From Bacteroidia bacterium (GTDB lineage: Bacteria > Bacteroidota > Bacteroidia > Bacteroidales > GCA-2748055), in assembly GCA_030596245.1 (NCBI GenBank), contig JAUVKN010000053.1, positions 1 to 16,989 on the forward strand: a stretch of 16,989 nt of DNA, in the 5' to 3' direction. Shown here piece by piece: positions 14,050-16,989 of the stretch (within the stretch, counting starts at the first letter, position 1; each line of letters starts with the position of its first letter). The translations under genes were made by a program, and so were the position numbers. The notes under the pieces were generated by a model that was not told the DNA's origin, made no database searches, and worked only from the letters and a program-made list of their open reading frames with translations.

Positions 14050-15910
14050 ATCCGTCAAAGCTTTAATAATAATTGTTTTAAGCCTCGCATGGCTACCAGG
14101 ACTCTTTGCCCAGGAGGTGGTAGTACCGCTGTTCGGCAATCCCCATGCTGCTGAGCACCACCGTGAAAATCTCCATGTGAAAAAATCTGCCTCCGTAACG
14201 CTGTTGAAACTTCCATTGTTCGATGATTTCTCCTTCACTGCTGTGGTTCCCGATACAGGGATATGGAGCGATGCCTATGCTTTCGTTAATAATAATTACT
14301 GTAAAAATCCGGTTACCAACGGAGTTGCCACACTGGATGCGCTGGATGCCGACGGCAGCATCTACAAAAGTGCAGTGCTGGCTCCCTCCACGTTTGTAGC
14401 TGATCATTTGACGAGCCATTCCATCGAGCTGAAATATCCTGCTTCAGATAGTATATACCTCAGTTTTCTATACCAGCCCGGAGGACTCTGTGACCTGCCC
14501 GAGGATCAGGACTCTCTTATGGTTGATTTTTTTGCACCTGATTCGGCTCAGTGGATCAATGTTTGGAGCATCGCAGGAAACGACCTCATCCCCTTCAGGA
14601 ACGCCATGATCCCTGTAACCAATGAGCGGTTCCTGACCACCGGATTCAAGTTCAGGTTCAGAAACAGGGCCAGCCTCTCCCGCAGCAATGATTACCCCGA
14701 CATGAGAAGCAATGTGGATTTTTGGCATGTGGATTACGTGCGGCTTGACCGCAACAGGTTTGCGGCAGATACCATACTTCGTGATGTGGCCTTCAACACT
14801 CCTCTAAATTCAGTCTTAAAGGATCTCACTTCCCTGCCATGGTCACAATTCGAACTGGCTTACAATACCGTACTGGATAAATCTGTTTTCGGTCGATACA
14901 GGAACAACGATACCATTACAAGGAACGTGACCCGGTCACTCACCATTCATGAACCAATTTACAATGAGACCTATACGCCGGAAGCACCCACTGCTCAGGA
15001 CCTCCCCGCATTGAAGGATACAATTGTAAACTTCGGGTATATCTACCCCTTGGATTTTAATCGGGGAGATTCGGCCATCATCAGATTCAAAGCAGCCCTG
15101 CGTACCGATGAATTTGATCCCAAAGTGAATGACACAGTGGTCTACGACCAGGTCTTTAATGATTACTATTCGTATGACGACGGAACTGCTGAGGCAGGTT
15201 ATGGATTAAGGGGAGGAGGAACAGCCGAAGGTGTTGTAGCCATGAAGTACCACTCATATCAACAGGATCAGCTGGGGGGTGCTTATATCTATTTTAACCA
15301 TGTGTATGATTCCCTCAACCTGAATTACTATTTCAATTTAGTGGTATGGGATGATTCTGAAGGTCAGCCCGGATCCGTGATATGGGAAGATGATAATGAC
15401 TACAAACCGATCTATTCATCCACCTATCCAGGTTTTGTAAAATACCACTTCTCCCAACCTGTACCGGTCAACGGACCCTTTTATGTGGGATGGAGACAGT
15501 ACAATGAGTTTATGTTGAATGTGGGACTGGACCTGAACAACCTGCCGGTTCCTCCTGTTATGTTTTACAACCTGCAGGGTATCTGGCAACCATCAGCAGC
15601 CCCCGGGGTAATAATGTTCAGGCCCTTTCTTTACGATGAAACTTCAGGACTTCCGGGGACTTCATCTGAATCCGTATCGCTACACATTTACCCCAATCCG
15701 GCCACAGACCTGATTTACTTCGATCTGCCGGTTTCCACAAATGGAAAAAGGATTCAGCTCGAAATTTTTGATACATCGGGTCGACTGGTGGATAATACCA
15801 TTACCCGTTCCAACAGCATGGACATATCCTCTCTGCCTGCAGGGATCTATTACATTCGGGCACTGGTCGGCAGGAGTGTTTATCATTCGAAACTCCTGAT
15901 TAATCCATAG
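14042..15910 (+). CDS. Secreted protein with type IX secretion (Por) C-terminal sorting domain
   Basis: This is a 622-residue exported protein. The signal peptide is MNRSVKALIIIVLSLAWLPG followed by LFAQ, with cleavage likely after residue 22-24. The mature part is Asp/Asn/Tyr-rich and looks all-beta; no catalytic motif is recognised. A central YYSYDDGTAEAGYGLRGGG segment resembles beta-sandwich domains in other Bacteroidota secreted proteins. The last 80 or so residues are a type A sorting domain: LHIYPNPATDLIYFDL, then LEIFDTSGRLV, SLPAGIYYIRA and final KLLINP. Such domains direct outer-membrane passage by the T9SS and usually surface attachment. A GTG-type start at 14018 would precede the signal peptide and is rejected. 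The ATG overlaps the PASTA gene by 8 bp, and rluD-like follows after 2 nt. Confidence 0.9.
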   Translation: MNRSVKALIIIVLSLAWLPGLFAQEVVVPLFGNPHAAEHHRENLHVKKSASVTLLKLPLFDDFSFTAVVPDTGIWSDAYAFVNNNYCKNPVTNGVATLDALDADGSIYKSAVLAPSTFVADHLTSHSIELKYPASDSIYLSFLYQPGGLCDLPEDQDSLMVDFFAPDSAQWINVWSIAGNDLIPFRNAMIPVTNERFLTTGFKFRFRNRASLSRSNDYPDMRSNVDFWHVDYVRLDRNRFAADTILRDVAFNTPLNSVLKDLTSLPWSQFELAYNTVLDKSVFGRYRNNDTITRNVTRSLTIHEPIYNETYTPEAPTAQDLPALKDTIVNFGYIYPLDFNRGDSAIIRFKAALRTDEFDPKVNDTVVYDQVFNDYYSYDDGTAEAGYGLRGGGTAEGVVAMKYHSYQQDQLGGAYIYFNHVYDSLNLNYYFNLVVWDDSEGQPGSVIWEDDNDYKPIYSSTYPGFVKYHFSQPVPVNGPFYVGWRQYNEFMLNVGLDLNNLPVPPVMFYNLQGIWQPSAAPGVIMFRPFLYDETSGLPGTSSESVSLHIYPNPATDLIYFDLPVSTNGKRIQLEIFDTSGRLVDNTITRSNSMDISSLPAGIYYIRALVGRSVYHSKLLINP

Positions 15911-15912
15911 AC

Positions 15913-16941
15913 ATGAGTACCGAAGCGGCCGACAATAACGAACTGTTTGAGCATTTTCGCTTTTCGGCCGATCCCGGACAGGCTGTTTTAAGAATTGATA
16001 AATTTCTCTTCAATAAACTGGAAGGAACCTCAAGGAGCAGGATACAGGCTGCCGCCAAAGCAGGGAATATCCTGGCAAACGGATCTGCTGCAAAGCCCAA
16101 CTATCGTGTGAAACCCGGGGATCTCATAAGCATTGTTCTTCCCCATCCCCCCAGAAAAACAGAGCTGGTTCCAGAAAATATTCCCCTCGACATAATTCAT
16201 GAGGATGAAGATGTTATCGTGGTAAATAAAAACCCGGGGTTGGTGGTTCACCCCGGTCATGGTAACTATACCGGCACCATGGTAAATGCTCTGATGTACC
16301 ACCTCAAAGACAATCCTCTTTTTAGTACCGGAGACGAACGTCCAGGGCTTGTGCACCGTATCGATAAAAACACTTCCGGTTTACTGGTGGTGGCTAAAAA
16401 TGAACTGGCGCTCAATAGACTGGCCAGTCAATTTTTTCATAAGACCTCCAGGAGAACCTACATGGCGCTGGTATGGGGGGATATGAAAGAGGAGGAAGGC
16501 ACCATCGAGGGTAACATTGGACGCAACCCAAAGGACCGAAAACAGATGCATGTTTTCCCTGAGGGTGATCAGGGCAAAGTGGCTGTGACTCACTACCGTG
16601 TTTTGGAACGATTAGGTTATGTGAACCTGGTGGAATGCAGACTGGAAACGGGACGGACACACCAGATCAGGGTTCATTTTCAATACATGTCACACCCACT
16701 GTTCAATGATCCTGAGTATGGTGGTGACCGAATCCTGAAGGGTACCACCTTTACCAAATACAAGCAGTTTATACAAAATTGCTTCGATCAGTTGCCAGGC
16801 CAGGCATTGCATGCCCAAACCCTGGGATTTGTTCACCCAACATCCGGAAAAGAGGTCCTCTTTGAGGCACCACTTCCTGAAGGTTTTGGCAATGTCCTGC
16901 AGAAATGGCACACATATATCCAGGGACGCAGGGAAGAGTAA
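15913..16941 (+). CDS. RluA/RluD-family 23S rRNA pseudouridine synthase
   Basis: This enzyme turns specific uridines in 23S rRNA into pseudouridine; RluD itself acts in helix 69. The 342-residue protein has an N-terminal S4 RNA-binding domain (about 24-85, from VLRIDKFLFNKLEGTSRSRI) and a catalytic domain beginning at IIHEDEDVIVVNKNPGLVVH (94-113). The catalytic aspartate is Asp151 in HRIDKNTSGLLVVAK. ETGRTHQIRVH is the other family hallmark, and HPLFNDPEYGG follows it. The length and the S4 domain favour RluD over RluA or RluC, but the exact target site is inferred. It starts 2 nt after the secreted protein's stop, so it is probably cotranscribed with it. No terminator is seen in the 48 bases that remain. 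Confidence 0.94.
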   Translation: MSTEAADNNELFEHFRFSADPGQAVLRIDKFLFNKLEGTSRSRIQAAAKAGNILANGSAAKPNYRVKPGDLISIVLPHPPRKTELVPENIPLDIIHEDEDVIVVNKNPGLVVHPGHGNYTGTMVNALMYHLKDNPLFSTGDERPGLVHRIDKNTSGLLVVAKNELALNRLASQFFHKTSRRTYMALVWGDMKEEEGTIEGNIGRNPKDRKQMHVFPEGDQGKVAVTHYRVLERLGYVNLVECRLETGRTHQIRVHFQYMSHPLFNDPEYGGDRILKGTTFTKYKQFIQNCFDQLPGQALHAQTLGFVHPTSGKEVLFEAPLPEGFGNVLQKWHTYIQGRREE

Positions 16942-16989
16942 AGAGTGGTGATCTAAAAATTAGGGCACCTCTAAAAACTGGTTTTGTAA
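16942..16989. other. Non-coding right edge of the window
   Basis: Forty-eight bases follow the pseudouridine synthase stop. They contain two related 8-mers (TCTAAAAA at 16951-16958 and 16968-16975) and the string GGGCACCTCTAAAAAC, which reminds me of insertion-sequence ends. Too little is present to assign it. Confidence 0.2.

Overview
The window looks like chromosomal DNA of a Bacteroidota bacterium, most likely order Bacteroidales or a close relative. The evidence is a Por/type IX secretion (T9SS) type A sorting domain, Bacteroidota-type promoters (TAnnTTTG at -7), a tgt gene followed by an LptF/LptG-family permease, a standalone biotin carrier next to an acyl-CoA carboxyltransferase, and a PASTA-domain protein close to an RluA/RluD-type pseudouridine synthase. 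TGA is a normal stop here: the first glycosyltransferase, rsmG and the large membrane glycosyltransferase all end in TGA. I see no tRNA, rRNA, CRISPR array or complete insertion sequence, and the genes are tightly packed.

Left part (1-6118), mostly minus strand. The 5' part of dnaB runs off the left edge. Divergent from it is ispE (plus), whose frame is continuous except for one in-frame TGA at codon 42. Facing ispE and overlapping its end by 8 bp is a minus-strand run: tgt, LptF/LptG-like permease, carboxyltransferase (propionyl-CoA carboxylase beta / methylmalonyl-CoA decarboxylase alpha type), biotin carrier protein.

Middle part (6190-8815), plus strand. A membrane family-2 glycosyltransferase, an ECF-type sigma factor and rsmG are almost contiguous and probably form one operon, divergent from tgt with a recognisable -7 box on each strand. 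rpmH (ribosomal protein L34) follows with its own promoter and a good intrinsic terminator. The 3' end of rsmG contains a strong hairpin and a T-run just before the rpmH promoter.

Right part (8870-16941), plus strand. A 941-residue membrane glycosyltransferase has an unrecognised N-terminal domain and C-terminal TPR repeats. Next comes a flavin-dependent oxidoreductase of the UDP-galactopyranose-mutase/protoporphyrinogen-oxidase type; the two may work together on an envelope glycan or lipid. Then come three tightly coupled genes: a membrane-anchored three-PASTA protein, a T9SS-secreted beta-rich protein, and an RluD-like pseudouridine synthase.

The content is mainly housekeeping plus cell-envelope genes. 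I found no clear new defence or mobile system. The best leads are the interrupted ispE, the rsmG/rpmH hairpin-promoter junction, the N-terminal domain of the large glycosyltransferase, and the PASTA-T9SS coupling.
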